From the NCBI RefSeq assembly GCF_001698125.1, contig NZ_CP013855.1:310001-374000 (forward strand): DNA of 64,000 nt, given 5' to 3'. The translations under genes were made by a program, and so were the position numbers. The DNA comes from Pseudonocardia sp. HH130630-07 (GTDB lineage Bacteria; Actinomycetota; Actinomycetes; Mycobacteriales; Pseudonocardiaceae). Below the pieces are notes generated by a model. The model ran no database searches, was not told the origin of the DNA, and worked only from the letters and a program-made list of their open reading frames with translations. Positions 39,548-48,049 of the stretch are shown piece by piece. Each line of letters begins with the position of its first letter. The stretch's first letter is position 1.

Positions 39548-40568
39548 GTGAAGGAACGTCGACTCCCGCGTCGTGAGCTGCCAGAGATTCGTTCGCAGTT
39601 CGTGCGGATGGTGGATGACGGGATCGGGCGCGAGTCGATCATGTCGGCGCTACGGCTGAAGCGTGCCACGTACTTTCAATGGCGGCGTCTGTACCGGGAG
39701 GGCGGGGTGCAGGCGCTGGCCGTGAAGCCCTTGCCGGGGGCGAAATCGAAGCTGACTGAACAGCAGACATCGCAATTGCGGAGTTGGCTGGTCGGGCGTG
39801 ATCCGCGCCAGTTCCAGTTCGACTTCGCGTTGTGGACCCGGGTGATCGTCGGTGAGTTGATGAAGACCCGGTTCGGGGTGGAGATGACCCCGCAGGGGAT
39901 CGGGCAACTGCTGCGTCGTATCGGGCTGTCGCCGCAGCGACCGTTGTACCGGGCCAGTCAGCAGGACCCAGAAGCGGTCCGCCGGTGGCGAATCGAGGAG
40001 TTCCCCGCGATCCGGGCCCAAGCCCAGCGTGAGGGGGCTCAAGCTGTACTTCGGTGACGAGGCCGGCGTGCGAACCGACCATCACGCAGGTACGACGTGG
40101 GCGCCGGTCGGACAGACGCCGGTGGTGGAAGCGACCGCCGAGCGCGCCGGGTTCAACATGATCTCGGCTGTTACCCCACTCGGAGTACTTCATTTTGACG
40201 TATTCACCGGCCGGTTCGACGCCACCATCTTCGTTGAGTTCCTTAAGAAACTCATGCATGACGCCCCCGGCCCCGTGTTCCTGATCCTGGACAACCACTC
40301 CGTCCACAAGGCCCGCCTCGTCCGAGACTACGTCGCATCGCTCCGCGGCCGATTGAAGCTGTTCTTCCTCCCGCCGTACGCACCTGAACTCAACCCCGAC
40401 GAGTGGGTATGGAAGAACGTCAAACACGATCAGGTCGGCCGCGCAGCCGTCACCCGACAATCGGAGTTCTTCGAGCTCGTGGTGCGCGCACTTGAACGCC
40501 TCCAGAGACTGCCCGACGTTGTCCGTGGCTTCTTCCGTGATCCATCGCTGGCCTACATCAGCGGATGA
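39548..40568 (+). CDS. IS630-family transposase in two frames
   Basis: The first frame (39548-40057) encodes a helix-turn-helix region ESIMSALRLKRATYFQWRRL and a winged part ending REGAQAVLR. The second (to 40568) has KLYFGDEAGVRTDHHAGTTW (first Asp/Glu region), FLILDNHSVHKARLVRDYV (Asp) and LPPYAPELNPDEWVWKNVKH (Glu), the IS630 DDE core. A run of five G near 40035 is where a +1 shift would join the frames. Both parts are undamaged, which favours programmed frameshifting. Confidence 0.87.
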
Positions 40569-40595
40569 TCAGTCCGCTCGCCAACTTTCCCTTTG

Positions 40596-40697
40596 GTAGC
40601 TTGCGACATCAACGACCGACCCCGTAAGATCCACAACTGGAAGAAGCCCTCCGAGATATTCGCCGAACTCGTTGAGCTACATGCTTCGACCGCCTGA
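40596..40697 (+). pseudogene. IS30-family transposase C-terminal fragment
   Basis: The plus strand encodes NDRPRKIHNWKKPSEIFAEL then VELHASTA and a stop. This matches the conserved end of IS30 transposases (LNxRPRK.L.W.TP.E). Only about 34 codons remain. Confidence 0.7.
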
Positions 40698-40775
40698 ATT
40701 CGCCCGTAGCTCGGCCCAGAAACGTGCCGGGTCGTCGTGGTAGGCGTCGTCGAAGGTGATCACCGGGTCGTCCAT
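40688..40775 (-). pseudogene. Possible cytochrome P450 N-terminal fragment
   Basis: A 28-codon minus frame reads MDDPVITFDDAYHDDPARFW then AELRAN, which resembles the start of actinobacterial P450s (DPxPFxAELRA). It is cut at about 40700 by the IS30 remnant. P450 genes often follow MAB_1171c-type membrane genes, as here. The assignment is tentative. Confidence 0.4.
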
Positions 40776-40790
40776 GGTGGGGGCTGTCTA

Positions 40791-41940
40791 TCAGGCGGTG
40801 AGCTGCGGGGAGAGCCGCGCCGTGGTCGGTGATCCCCAGACCTGGGCGACGCGCTGCCACCACAGGACGTAGCGGCTCAGGTCGCGGAAGTTGTCCGGGG
40901 AGTCCGCTCGCCGGTTCTCGGGCACAGTCACCTCACCACGGCTGGCATGGTCGAGCGCCACACGGATCATGACCGCGGCGGCAATGGCCTGAGCGGTGTC
41001 GTCGTCGTGTTCCAGCCGGGCCTGGGCAAGAACCTGAGCACGTAGGTCCGCGTCGAGGTGACCGTGCAGGCCCGCGATGACGTCCCAGCACTCGATCACG
41101 CGGCGGTAGAGCCGAAACGCCAGCTCGCGCAGATCCAGTACATCCCACGCCGTGACACCGGCCTTCGGCAGCCACGAGGGGTGGCAGGACATGACGACGT
41201 CGGGGCGGTGCGCGGTCAGCGCCAGCCACAGCGGGCGCAGACGCCCGTAGGCGCGCCGCTGACGGGCGAGACGTACCGCGGCGGGAATCCCGGTGGCGAC
41301 CAACGGCATCGCCAGGCCGACGACGAGGAACTGCACCGCGACGAGCAAGATCCAGTACTCCGCGGAGACCTGGTCGTAGCCGGGTCTGGTGAACAGCAGC
41401 GCTGCGACGAGGAAGAACGTCTTGTGCAGCAGGTAGAGGCCGAACAGGACCCCGGACGCCGCGACCAGCCGCAGCCCGATCGCCGTCCACCGCGACCTGA
41501 TTCCCCGAGCCCACAGCAGCGCGAGCATGGTGACCAAGATGAACGTCAGCGCGCTGTAGATGATGTAGAGCAGGACCGCCGCCGAGGTCCACGGAGCCTG
41601 GTGCCAGTCCCCGGCCAACCCGGCGGCCGCGTCCTGCGGGCTGGCCGGGATCGCGAGCAGCCACCGCAGCGCAAGCACTCCGGCGAGGGTCCACAGGTGC
41701 AGACGCAGCCGGCGACGCCGATCGCCCCCGGCGGCCAGACCCAATACAGGAACGCCAGTCGCAGACTGGCAAACGACAGCAGCGCCGGCGTGTGGCCGAC
41801 GACGCCACCGTCGCCACGGCCGAACGTAGCCTCGACGAACTCTGCGTCCGGCTTGGCGACCGGGCCAGGCGCCGCGGTGGACAGAAGACGACGGTCGCGG
41901 CGCTGGCTGCGGCCGGCCCCGGCGTCGGCGTTCCCTGCTG
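40791..41940 (-). pseudogene. MAB_1171c-like membrane protein, frameshifted
   Basis: The main frame (41744 to 40791) has membrane segments around LWTLAGVLALRWLLAIPAS, AAVLLYIIYSALTFILVTML and AVQFLVVGLAMPLVATGIP, followed by a soluble C-terminal region with FRLYRRVIECWDVIAGL. The upstream frame adds the N-terminus (VGHTPALLSFASLRLAFLYW). The two meet near 41740 at a G-rich run (GCCGCCGGGGGCG). The layout fits MAB_1171c/DUF6545-type putative transporters of actinobacteria. A single base error or true mutation splits the gene. Confidence 0.65.
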
Positions 41941-41959
41941 AACTCTCCGTGGTCCGCAT

Positions 41960-42133
41960 GGTCAGGCGGTGGTGTCGTTGCGCGGCAACCGCTACTCGGT
42001 CCCGCCCGGGATGGGCGGCGCCCAGGTCGTGGTCCGGATCCGCCTGGGCTCCGACCAGGTCCGGATCGTCACCGCGGCCGGCGCGACGGTCGCACTCCAT
42101 CACCGAGCGCTCCCGACGGAGCCGGGGCGGTGA
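41960..42133 (+). pseudogene. IS21 IstA transposase C-terminal fragment
   Basis: The plus strand encodes SLRGNRYSVPPGMGGAQVVV, RIRLGSDQVRIVTAAGATVA then LHHRALP, the C-terminal beta-barrel end of IstA-type transposases, stopping at 42133. The rest of istA and istB are absent. Confidence 0.75.
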
Positions 42134-42375
42134 CCCGCGAGGAGGGCCACGTCCGCCAGGTGCCGACGCTCCTCGGACACCGATGCATCCGTCAACGATC
42201 CGGCAGCCACATCCTAATCCTCCTCCCCCTCATCCTTCACCACGTCCTGTGCGGACGGAAGTCGCGTCGGCGCAGTCAGCGAGATTCTGCCTTGAAGAAA
42301 CTCGGATCCCCTGCTCGGGGAGGCCGGCTACTGTCGCTGCCGATCCGGGCCGACCGGCGATCGAAGGAGCTCGGC
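42134..42375. other. Intergenic region upstream of the hydrolase gene
   Basis: No gene is seen in these 242 bp. It should contain the promoter of the alpha/beta hydrolase; AAGGAG at 42364-42369 is its ribosome binding site. Confidence 0.5.
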
Positions 42376-43107
42376 ATGGCAGTGTTCGTACTGGTGCACG
42401 GATCGTGGCACGATGGGTCGGCCTGGTCGGAGGTCGCCGGTCACCTCGAGAAGCGCGGGCACGAGGTGCACCACCCGACGATGGCGGGGCACGGTCCCGA
42501 GGTCTCCCGTGACGTGACCCATGACGACTGCGTGGCCTCGGTCGTCGACCATGTCCTGGGCGCCGACCTGACCGACGTCGTGCTGGTGGGGCACAGCTTC
42601 GGCGGCAGCGTGATCGCTCGGGTCGCGGAGCGGGTGTCGAGCCGGATCCGCAGGCTCGTCTTCTGGAACGCGTTCGTGCCCGCAAACGGCACGAGTGTGC
42701 TGGATAACGCCCCGGCTGCCTACCAAACGTTGTTCCCGCTGCTCGCGGCGGAGTCGGGCGACGGGTCGGTGATGTTGCCCTTCCCGGTCTGGCGCGACGC
42801 GTTCATCGGGGACGCCGACCTCGAGCGGGCGCAGGAGACCTATCGGATGCTCACCCCGGAGCCGCTCGAGCCGACCGTCGAGAAGCTCGACCTGACGGTG
42901 TTCTACGGCCTCGACCGCATTCCGCGCAGCTACGTCCTCTGCAACGACGACTCGGCCCTCCCTCCGGGCGATCCCGAGGTCGGCTACCTGGCGAACGCGC
43001 GACGACTCGGTGTCTTCCGTCTGGTGACGCTCGAGGGGTCGCACGAGGTGCTGTTCACGAACCCGGGGCTGCTCGCACACAAGCTGGAGTTGGCAGGCCG
43101 GGACTGA
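42376..43107 (+). CDS. Alpha/beta hydrolase, EstP/methyl-esterase-like
   Basis: A 243-aa alpha/beta hydrolase with the oxyanion motif LVHGSWHDGSAW, nucleophile GHSFGGS (Ser near 75), and a C-terminal His in LEGSHEVLFTNPGLLA. These features match small esterases of the pyrethroid-hydrolase EstP and plant methyl-salicylate esterase/hydroxynitrile-lyase group. ATG at 42376 has AAGGAG 7 bp upstream. The substrate is unknown; an ester of an aromatic acid is one option. Complete gene, flanked by IS debris. Confidence 0.85.
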   Translation: MAVFVLVHGSWHDGSAWSEVAGHLEKRGHEVHHPTMAGHGPEVSRDVTHDDCVASVVDHVLGADLTDVVLVGHSFGGSVIARVAERVSSRIRRLVFWNAFVPANGTSVLDNAPAAYQTLFPLLAAESGDGSVMLPFPVWRDAFIGDADLERAQETYRMLTPEPLEPTVEKLDLTVFYGLDRIPRSYVLCNDDSALPPGDPEVGYLANARRLGVFRLVTLEGSHEVLFTNPGLLAHKLELAGRD

Positions 43108-43147
43108 CGTTCATGCTCCCTGACACGACCACAGCTGGTCCGACTCG

Positions 43148-43273
43148 ATGAACCCGTTCCGTGGCCGAGAACCGTTCGAGATCGAGGAGGTCGTCGTGCG
43201 GGACGTGGACCGCGACGGGTGGACGGACGGGCTGCTGGACCTCCTCCGCCACCTCCGACCTGGACTCACTTGA
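43148..43273 (+). pseudogene. Truncated gene start, possibly GNAT acetyltransferase
   Basis: An ATG frame of 41 codons (MNPFRGREPFEIEEVVVRDV then DRDGWTDGLLDLLRHLRPG) stops where the IS begins. The pattern of a beta strand then an LLxLLRxLxP helix resembles the first part of GNAT acetyltransferases, but the match is weak. The rest of the gene is not found on the other side of the IS. Confidence 0.4.
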
Positions 43274-43955
43274 GCCTTTGCCAACTTGGTCAGGCGTTGG
43301 CGATCATGAGGGTCTGAACTGCGGCGATGAGTGTATCGGCTCGGTTCGGGCTGGAGCGGATCTTGCGGAGGATCTTCCAGTTCTTCAGCTCGGCGTTGAC
43401 TCGTTCACCGGGGCTGCGGCGGCGGGCGTGAGCGGCGTTGACCTCGTGCTGGTTGTGCGACAGCGGGCGGAACCGGCCGGTGTCGGGGTCCTTGCGTCGC
43501 CGCCGGTGCGGGACCGCGACCGTCGGGCCGGCGCCCTGGTAGGCGGTGTCGGCTGCTGTGGGAATCCGGTGCTCGGTCAGAGCGGTGATGATGCCGTGCT
43601 CGCGGGCAGCGCCTATGTCGTGGCGGGCTCCGGGTAGCGGTGGGGAGATCCACACCAGGCGGCCGGCGGGGTCGGCGATGACCTGCACGTTGAGCCCGTG
43701 ACCCTTGTGCTTACAGTAGTAGACCCGCGGTCGTAGCCCGACGCCATCCCGACCCGGTCGATGCGCAGCAAGGTGCCGTCGAGGATCACGAACGCCCCGA
43801 GCGCGACCTCGATCGCCTGGGCCAGGGTGGGGGCCATCGCCGCGAGCAGCTCGATCGCCTCCCGCAGGTAGCGGTACACCGTCGAGGTCCCGACCCGGAA
43901 ACCGCAGACCAGATCGGCATAGGTCTCGCCCTTGCGCAGGTGAGCGACCACGGAG
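43272..43955 (-). mobile_element. ISL2-group IS5 remnant
   Basis: One end (GAGCCTTTGCCAACTTGGTC) is kept at 43272. The transposase region 43290-43955 is related to the intact copy but frameshifted near 43720 (YDRGSTTVST in place of YDRGFYSGKH) and lacks the N-terminus and second end. It is fused to an unrelated membrane-protein start at about 43957. Confidence 0.82.
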
Positions 43956-43956
43956 C

Positions 43957-44114
43957 AGGAGGTAGTACAGCACTGTCTGCACCGCGAGCAGCATGAACGC
44001 CAGCGAGAACAGCAAACCGAACTGAGTGCCGTACCCCTGCAGAGCGGCCAGCGTGGACACCGCGTGGTGCGCGGCCCACACACCTGCCGCGATCAGCACC
44101 AGCGTAGCAAGCAT
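43957..44114 (-). pseudogene. N-terminal fragment of a membrane protein
   Basis: ATG 44114 begins MLATLVLIAAGVWAAHHAVS, TLAALQGYGTQFGLLFSLAF and MLLAVQTVLYYL, two hydrophobic segments like the start of membrane-embedded glycosyltransferase-type proteins. After 43957 the DNA is ISL2 transposase sequence in reverse. The remainder of the gene is lost. Confidence 0.6.
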
Positions 44115-44177
44115 GATCCCGTGTCAACGGCGGGTTTGGAGTAACCCCGTAACGACGGACTGGGACTGACGGGCAGT

Positions 44178-44342
44178 GAGCCTTTTTCAACCTGACCAGC
44201 GAGCTTCTGCGTCAGGAGATCGCGAAGGTTGCAGCGCAACTGCTCTGACCACAGCTGCACAGGTCACCGGCTCGCCAGCTCGGCGTCTGCACCCACACAA
44301 CCAGGCCCCTGAGCTGCCGGAACGGCAGGTTGAAAAAGGCTC
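44178..44342. repeat. 165-bp MITE, copy e
   Basis: Flanked by AGT on both sides (44175-44177, 44343-44345). It is inserted in non-coding sequence between the truncated membrane protein and the RpiR region. Confidence 0.93.
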
Positions 44343-44586
44343 AGTGCCCCGGGTTTCGGCTGTCCTCGCCCAAGCGGCTACGCCGGCGCCCATGCCGACC
44401 GAACCTACTGTCCGGGGCCGGTCAGCGCTTCCAGATGGTCAGGTGGTCGTAGCGGCCGGTCCAGGACGGGAGGGGCCTGCCGGGTCGCCTCGCGGAGGAC
44501 GCCAGGGCCGGTGAGTCCCGGGCAGGAATACGGGCGGTCGTCGGCTCGGGTCAGACGCGGTGGGCGGTGATGGCGTCGGTGTAGAG
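44343..44586. other. Non-coding stretch, possible gene remnant
   Basis: No complete gene is seen. A minus-strand piece near 44430-44470 reads WTGRYDHLTIWKR before a stop and may be the tail of a lost gene. I cannot name its family. Confidence 0.35.
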
Positions 44587-45447
44587 CTATTGGGCGGTTG
44601 CGGCGGTGGTGGGGTCGTCGTCTGCGAGGAGCGCGATGAGGATGTCGACGACGGTGAGGTGCATCAGGCGGCTGGCTGTGGCTTCTAGGCCGTGTCGTTC
44701 GGTGGCGCCGGCGACGACGGAGTGGTGGCAGAGCTCGGTGAAGGGGGAGCGCAGGTAGCTGGTGATCCCGACGGTGACGGCTCCGCTGTCGGTGGCGGCG
44801 CGCAGCGCGGTGAGGGTCTCCTGGGTCTGACCGGTGTGGCTGATCGCCAGGCAGCATCCCCGGGGGCCGAGGGTGCGGGCGGCGAGGTGTTGCTGGTGTG
44901 GATCGGTCAGTACTTCGGTGTGCACACCGAGCATCCGTAACCGGTATCCGGCATCGGCAGCGATTGGCGCGGACGTTCCGACCCCGGCGACCAGGACGCG
45001 GTCGGCCCGGCGAAGCAGGCCGACGATCGTTGCCAGCACCGTGTGGTCGAGGGAGCCGGGCAGCTGCTCGAGTCCTGCGGTCGCTGCGGCGAGGACGGCC
45101 TGCACCGTGTCGCTCGGGGTGCCCGGGGTGGGCTCGCTGGTGTCGGTACTCGGTGTGGTCTCGGCCGCCAGACGGAGTTTCAGGTCGTGGAAGCCCTTGA
45201 GGCCGAGGGTGTCCTGGCAGAACCGCACGACGCTGCCGACGGAGGTGTCGGTGCGGTCGGCCAGCTCGGTCACGGTCAGCGCCACGATCTCGGCCGGTGT
45301 GGCGAGCACGGCGTCGCCGATACGGATTCCCGTCGGTGACAGGCTCGGTCGTAGCGCCCGGATGCGTGCCGTGATCGTCCCGACGAGGGTGAGTGGGGGC
45401 CGCGGGTCGGGGTCTGCGGCGATGGGGGGCTGTACTGGTCGAGCCAT
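44587..45447 (-). CDS. RpiR/MurR-family transcriptional regulator with SIS domain
   Basis: A 286-aa regulator. The N-terminal HTH_6 domain ends in LTVTELADRTDTSVGSVVRF then CQDTLGLKGFHDLKLRLA, the family signature. The C-terminal SIS domain has RVLVAGVGTSAPIAADAGYR and LAISHTGQTQETLTALRAA, which binds a sugar phosphate in characterised members. The target operon is not adjacent; the flanks are IS elements. Its own upstream region (45448-45556) is AT-richer and probably holds its promoter. Confidence 0.9.
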   Translation of the reverse strand: MARPVQPPIAADPDPRPPLTLVGTITARIRALRPSLSPTGIRIGDAVLATPAEIVALTVTELADRTDTSVGSVVRFCQDTLGLKGFHDLKLRLAAETTPSTDTSEPTPGTPSDTVQAVLAAATAGLEQLPGSLDHTVLATIVGLLRRADRVLVAGVGTSAPIAADAGYRLRMLGVHTEVLTDPHQQHLAARTLGPRGCCLAISHTGQTQETLTALRAATDSGAVTVGITSYLRSPFTELCHHSVVAGATERHGLEATASRLMHLTVVDILIALLADDDPTTAATAQ

Positions 45448-45626
45448 GACCCGACTCTATGCGTAGCAGCATCGGGGTTCCGGCCACTCCATAAGATACG
45501 GTAGGAAGTTCCATCCATCGTTCATGTCCGATACGGACTGAGTTTCATTATGGTCTTTAGAGGTCGTTGCAGAAGTCGGGGCGTGTTGGTCCTATGTAGA
45601 TGGACCTGGTCGGGTGATGCTCAGAG

Positions 45627-46457
45627 TTGATGGCAAGGGCATCGACGGTCGAACGACTGGTCACCGACGAGCTGTGGGAGCTGATTGAGCCGCTGCTTCC
45701 CCGTCCTCGGCCACGTCGGCGAGGCGCGCGGACCGGCCGGCCACCAGTACCGGACCGGGCCGCGCTGGCGGGGATCGTGTTCGTGCTGACCACGGGGATC
45801 GGCTGGAACGACCTGCCGCCCGAGTTGGGCTGTGGATCAGGGACCACCTGCTGGCGACGGCTACGCGACTGGCAGCGGGCGGGGGTCTGGGATGAGCTGC
45901 ACCGAGTAGTGCTCGATCGGCTCGGCCAGGCCGGGGTTCTGGACTGGTCGCGAGCTGCGGTGGACTCGGTCAGCGTGCGCGCCAAGCGCCGCGGCGAACA
46001 GACGGGGCCCTCGCCGACCGATCGTGGGAAGGCCGGGTCGAAGTACCACGTGTTATGCGACCGCAACGGCCTGCCGCTGCACGCGGTCGTGACCGGCGCG
46101 AACACCCACGACAGCCGGATACTGGCCGAGCTGCTCGACACCAACCCCGGCGTCCGCGAACGGCGCGGCCAGGCCGGACGCCCGCGGCGGCGTCCCGGCA
46201 AGCTGCACGCCGACAAGGGCTACGACTATCCACGGTGTCGCCGCTACCTGACCGGGCGCGGGATCGGGGTGCGGATCGCTCGCCGCGGAGTCGAAGACTC
46301 CTCCCGGCTCGGCCGGGTCCGGTGGGTCGTGGAGCGCACGATGGCCTGGCTGCTGTCGTTCCGGCGGCTCGGGCTGCGCTACGAACGCTCCCGCACCAGC
46401 ATCGAGGCCTTGCTGAAACTGGCGTGCGCGTTGATCTGTTTGCGCCGTCTGCCCTGA
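45627..46457 (+). CDS. IS5-family transposase
   Basis: A 276-aa single-frame transposase. It shows LVTDELWELIEPLLPRPRPR, GIGWNDLPPELGCGSGTTCW, AAVDSVSVRAKRRGEQTGPS (first Asp), HADKGYDYPRCRRYL (second Asp) and VRWVVERTMAWLLSFRRL (Glu). It appears intact. Its stop is about 20 bp from the convergent passenger gene. Confidence 0.92.
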   Translation: MMARASTVERLVTDELWELIEPLLPRPRPRRRGARTGRPPVPDRAALAGIVFVLTTGIGWNDLPPELGCGSGTTCWRRLRDWQRAGVWDELHRVVLDRLGQAGVLDWSRAAVDSVSVRAKRRGEQTGPSPTDRGKAGSKYHVLCDRNGLPLHAVVTGANTHDSRILAELLDTNPGVRERRGQAGRPRRRPGKLHADKGYDYPRCRRYLTGRGIGVRIARRGVEDSSRLGRVRWVVERTMAWLLSFRRLGLRYERSRTSIEALLKLACALICLRRLP

Positions 46458-46475
46458 ACGACCCCTCGCGGTGGA

Positions 46476-47069
46476 TCAGGACCGCGCCGTCGCGCTCGCC
46501 CCGGCCAAACGCTCCAGCGCTCGGTCGGTGGCGACGAGGTCGAAGTGGTGTGGGTCGAACCGGTCCGAGCCCCACCACTCGACCCGCTCGGCGTGCTCAG
46601 CATGATCGGGATCGGCGAGCGCGTCGACGAACTCCGAGTAGCCGAACACCCCGCCCACATCCTCGGGCGGACACGCACCCTGACCCTCGACACAGCGTGG
46701 GTACCGCACCCCAGGCTCTGGGATGGTGACCGCGTCGACGACCAAAACGTGGTGCCAGTTGTCGCCGAAGTCGTAGACGTAGCCGGCGTCATCACCGGCA
46801 GCCAGCACCCGGAACAACTTCGTCTTGGCCTCGTCGAGCGTGCCGGTGTCCCAATCCGGATCAGGCAGCCCGTAGCGGACACCGTCGATCTCGAATTCGT
46901 GCAGGTGGGAGTTGGTCCAGCCCATCGCGTCCTGCACGACCTCGTGCAGGACCGCGAGGCTGGCCTCACCCGGAACCTCGACCACCCGTCGCACGGTCGG
47001 CTCGACATCGACCAACACGATCTCGATCCGGAAGATCTTCGTCTTCGTCGTCACCCGAGGCCTCGCCAT
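46476..47069 (-). CDS. Plasmid pRiA4b ORF-3 family protein (IS passenger)
   Basis: A protein of about 197 aa from the ATG near 47069 (an upstream in-frame start at 47126 is possible). It has the pRiA4b ORF-3 fold signs: IFRIEIVLVDVEPTVRRVVE, LHEVVQDAMGWTNSHLHEFE, YVYDFGDNWHHVLVVD and YPRCVEGQGACPPEDVGG. Family members are small proteins of unknown function that occur on plasmids and near transposons. It lies between the transposase and the right inverted end, on the opposite strand, so it travels with the element. Confidence 0.88.
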   Translation of the reverse strand: MARPRVTTKTKIFRIEIVLVDVEPTVRRVVEVPGEASLAVLHEVVQDAMGWTNSHLHEFEIDGVRYGLPDPDWDTGTLDEAKTKLFRVLAAGDDAGYVYDFGDNWHHVLVVDAVTIPEPGVRYPRCVEGQGACPPEDVGGVFGYSEFVDALADPDHAEHAERVEWWGSDRFDPHHFDLVATDRALERLAGASATARS

Positions 47070-47162
47070 GCTGCGATGCTCCCACCGCTCCTCGCACCCC
47101 CAGCACCCGCTCCCGGACTTCTGCAACGACCTCTAAATCGCTGTCGGTTGTTAGGCTGCGGC

Positions 47163-47288
47163 ATGGCGACTCGGGGACCGAAGCCGGCGCGGATCATCCT
47201 GACCGACGACGAGCGGTCCCAGCTTGAGTCGTGGGCGCGGCGACGAACCAGCGCGGCCGGGTTGGCCACCCGGAGCAAGATCGTGCTA
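47163..47288 (+). pseudogene. IS630-type transposase N-terminal fragment
   Basis: ATG 47163 reads MATRGPKPARIILTDDERSQ, LESWARRRTSAAGLATRSKI then VL, the start of an IS630 transposase helix-turn-helix. At 47289 the IS427-group copy 2 begins and the rest is not found in the window. Confidence 0.78.
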
Positions 47289-48049
47289 GGGCGTGTCTCC
47301 CAATGCGCGGAGCCAGGTGACGATTGCCTTCAGGACGGCGCCGCCGCGGAAGGTCAGGGCGAGCTTGTCGTAACGGGTGGCCAGCCCGCGCCACTGCTTG
47401 ACGTGGCAGAACCCGCACTCGACGACGTTGCGGTTTCGGTAGTCGACCGGATCGAATGCGGGCGGTCGGCCGCCGCGTGAGCCCCGTCGTTTGCGGTGTC
47501 CCTGCTGGTCAGAGGGCTCCGGAATGACAGCGATGATCCGGCGCTCGCGCAGGTGCCGGCGGATCGCGCGTGAGGAGTAGGCCTTGTCCGCGCGCACGCG
47601 TTCGGGCCGGGTCCGGGGTCGTCCCGGGCCCGGTCGGGCGATGCTCAGGCGCGCCATCAGGTGCGGAAACATTGGCGAGTCGCCGCCCTGGCCGGGGCCG
47701 AGGAGGACCACCAGCGGGCGGCCGTGCCCGTCAACGAGCTGGTGGATCTTCGTCGACAGCCCTCCGCGGGACCGTCCCAGCGCGTGATCTGCTGGTTCGG
47801 CGAGCAGATTCGTGTAGTTCGATCCGGCCCCCTGTGTCGCGCTTGAGGGTCGCGGCGTGCTGGTGGGCACGGATGATCGTGGAGTCCACGCTGACCGCCC
47901 ACCCGAGCACCTCGGCGGCGTCGGCCTCGACCAGAAGAGCAGCCAGGATGTGGTCCCAGGTGCCGTCGCCGCTGTAGCGGCGGTGCCGCTTCCACAACGT
48001 CTGCCACGGCCCGAACTCGGCTGGGACGTCGCGCCAGGGAAGCCCGCAC
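47286..48049 (-). pseudogene. IS427-group transposase split by IS256
   Basis: The second frame (47870 down to 47286) and part of the first frame (LPWRDVPAEFGPWQTLWKRH onward) are present and match copy 1 except for a few changes (VVECGF for VVERGF, LLVEADA for LLIEADA). The first 47 or so codons lie on the far side of the IS256 insertion at 49471-49612. The gene would be whole without the insertion. Confidence 0.85.
47289..48049 (-). mobile_element. IS5-family element (IS427 group), copy 2, 3' part
   Basis: The element runs from GGGCGTGTCTCCC at 47289 up to the 8-bp sequence GCCCGCAC at 48042-48049, where IS256 copy 2 is inserted. Its other end continues at 49471. The transposase remains nearly identical to copy 1. 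Confidence 0.88.

Larger units (their letters stand above)
45560..47132. mobile_element. IS5-family element carrying a passenger gene
   Basis: Inverted ends GAGGTCGTTGCAGAAGTC (45560) and GACTTCTGCAACGACCTC (47132) enclose about 1573 bp, with TA on both sides. Inside are a complete IS5-family transposase (plus) and a convergent pRiA4b ORF-3 family gene (minus). Typical IS5 elements of this type carry only the transposase. Confidence 0.85.
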
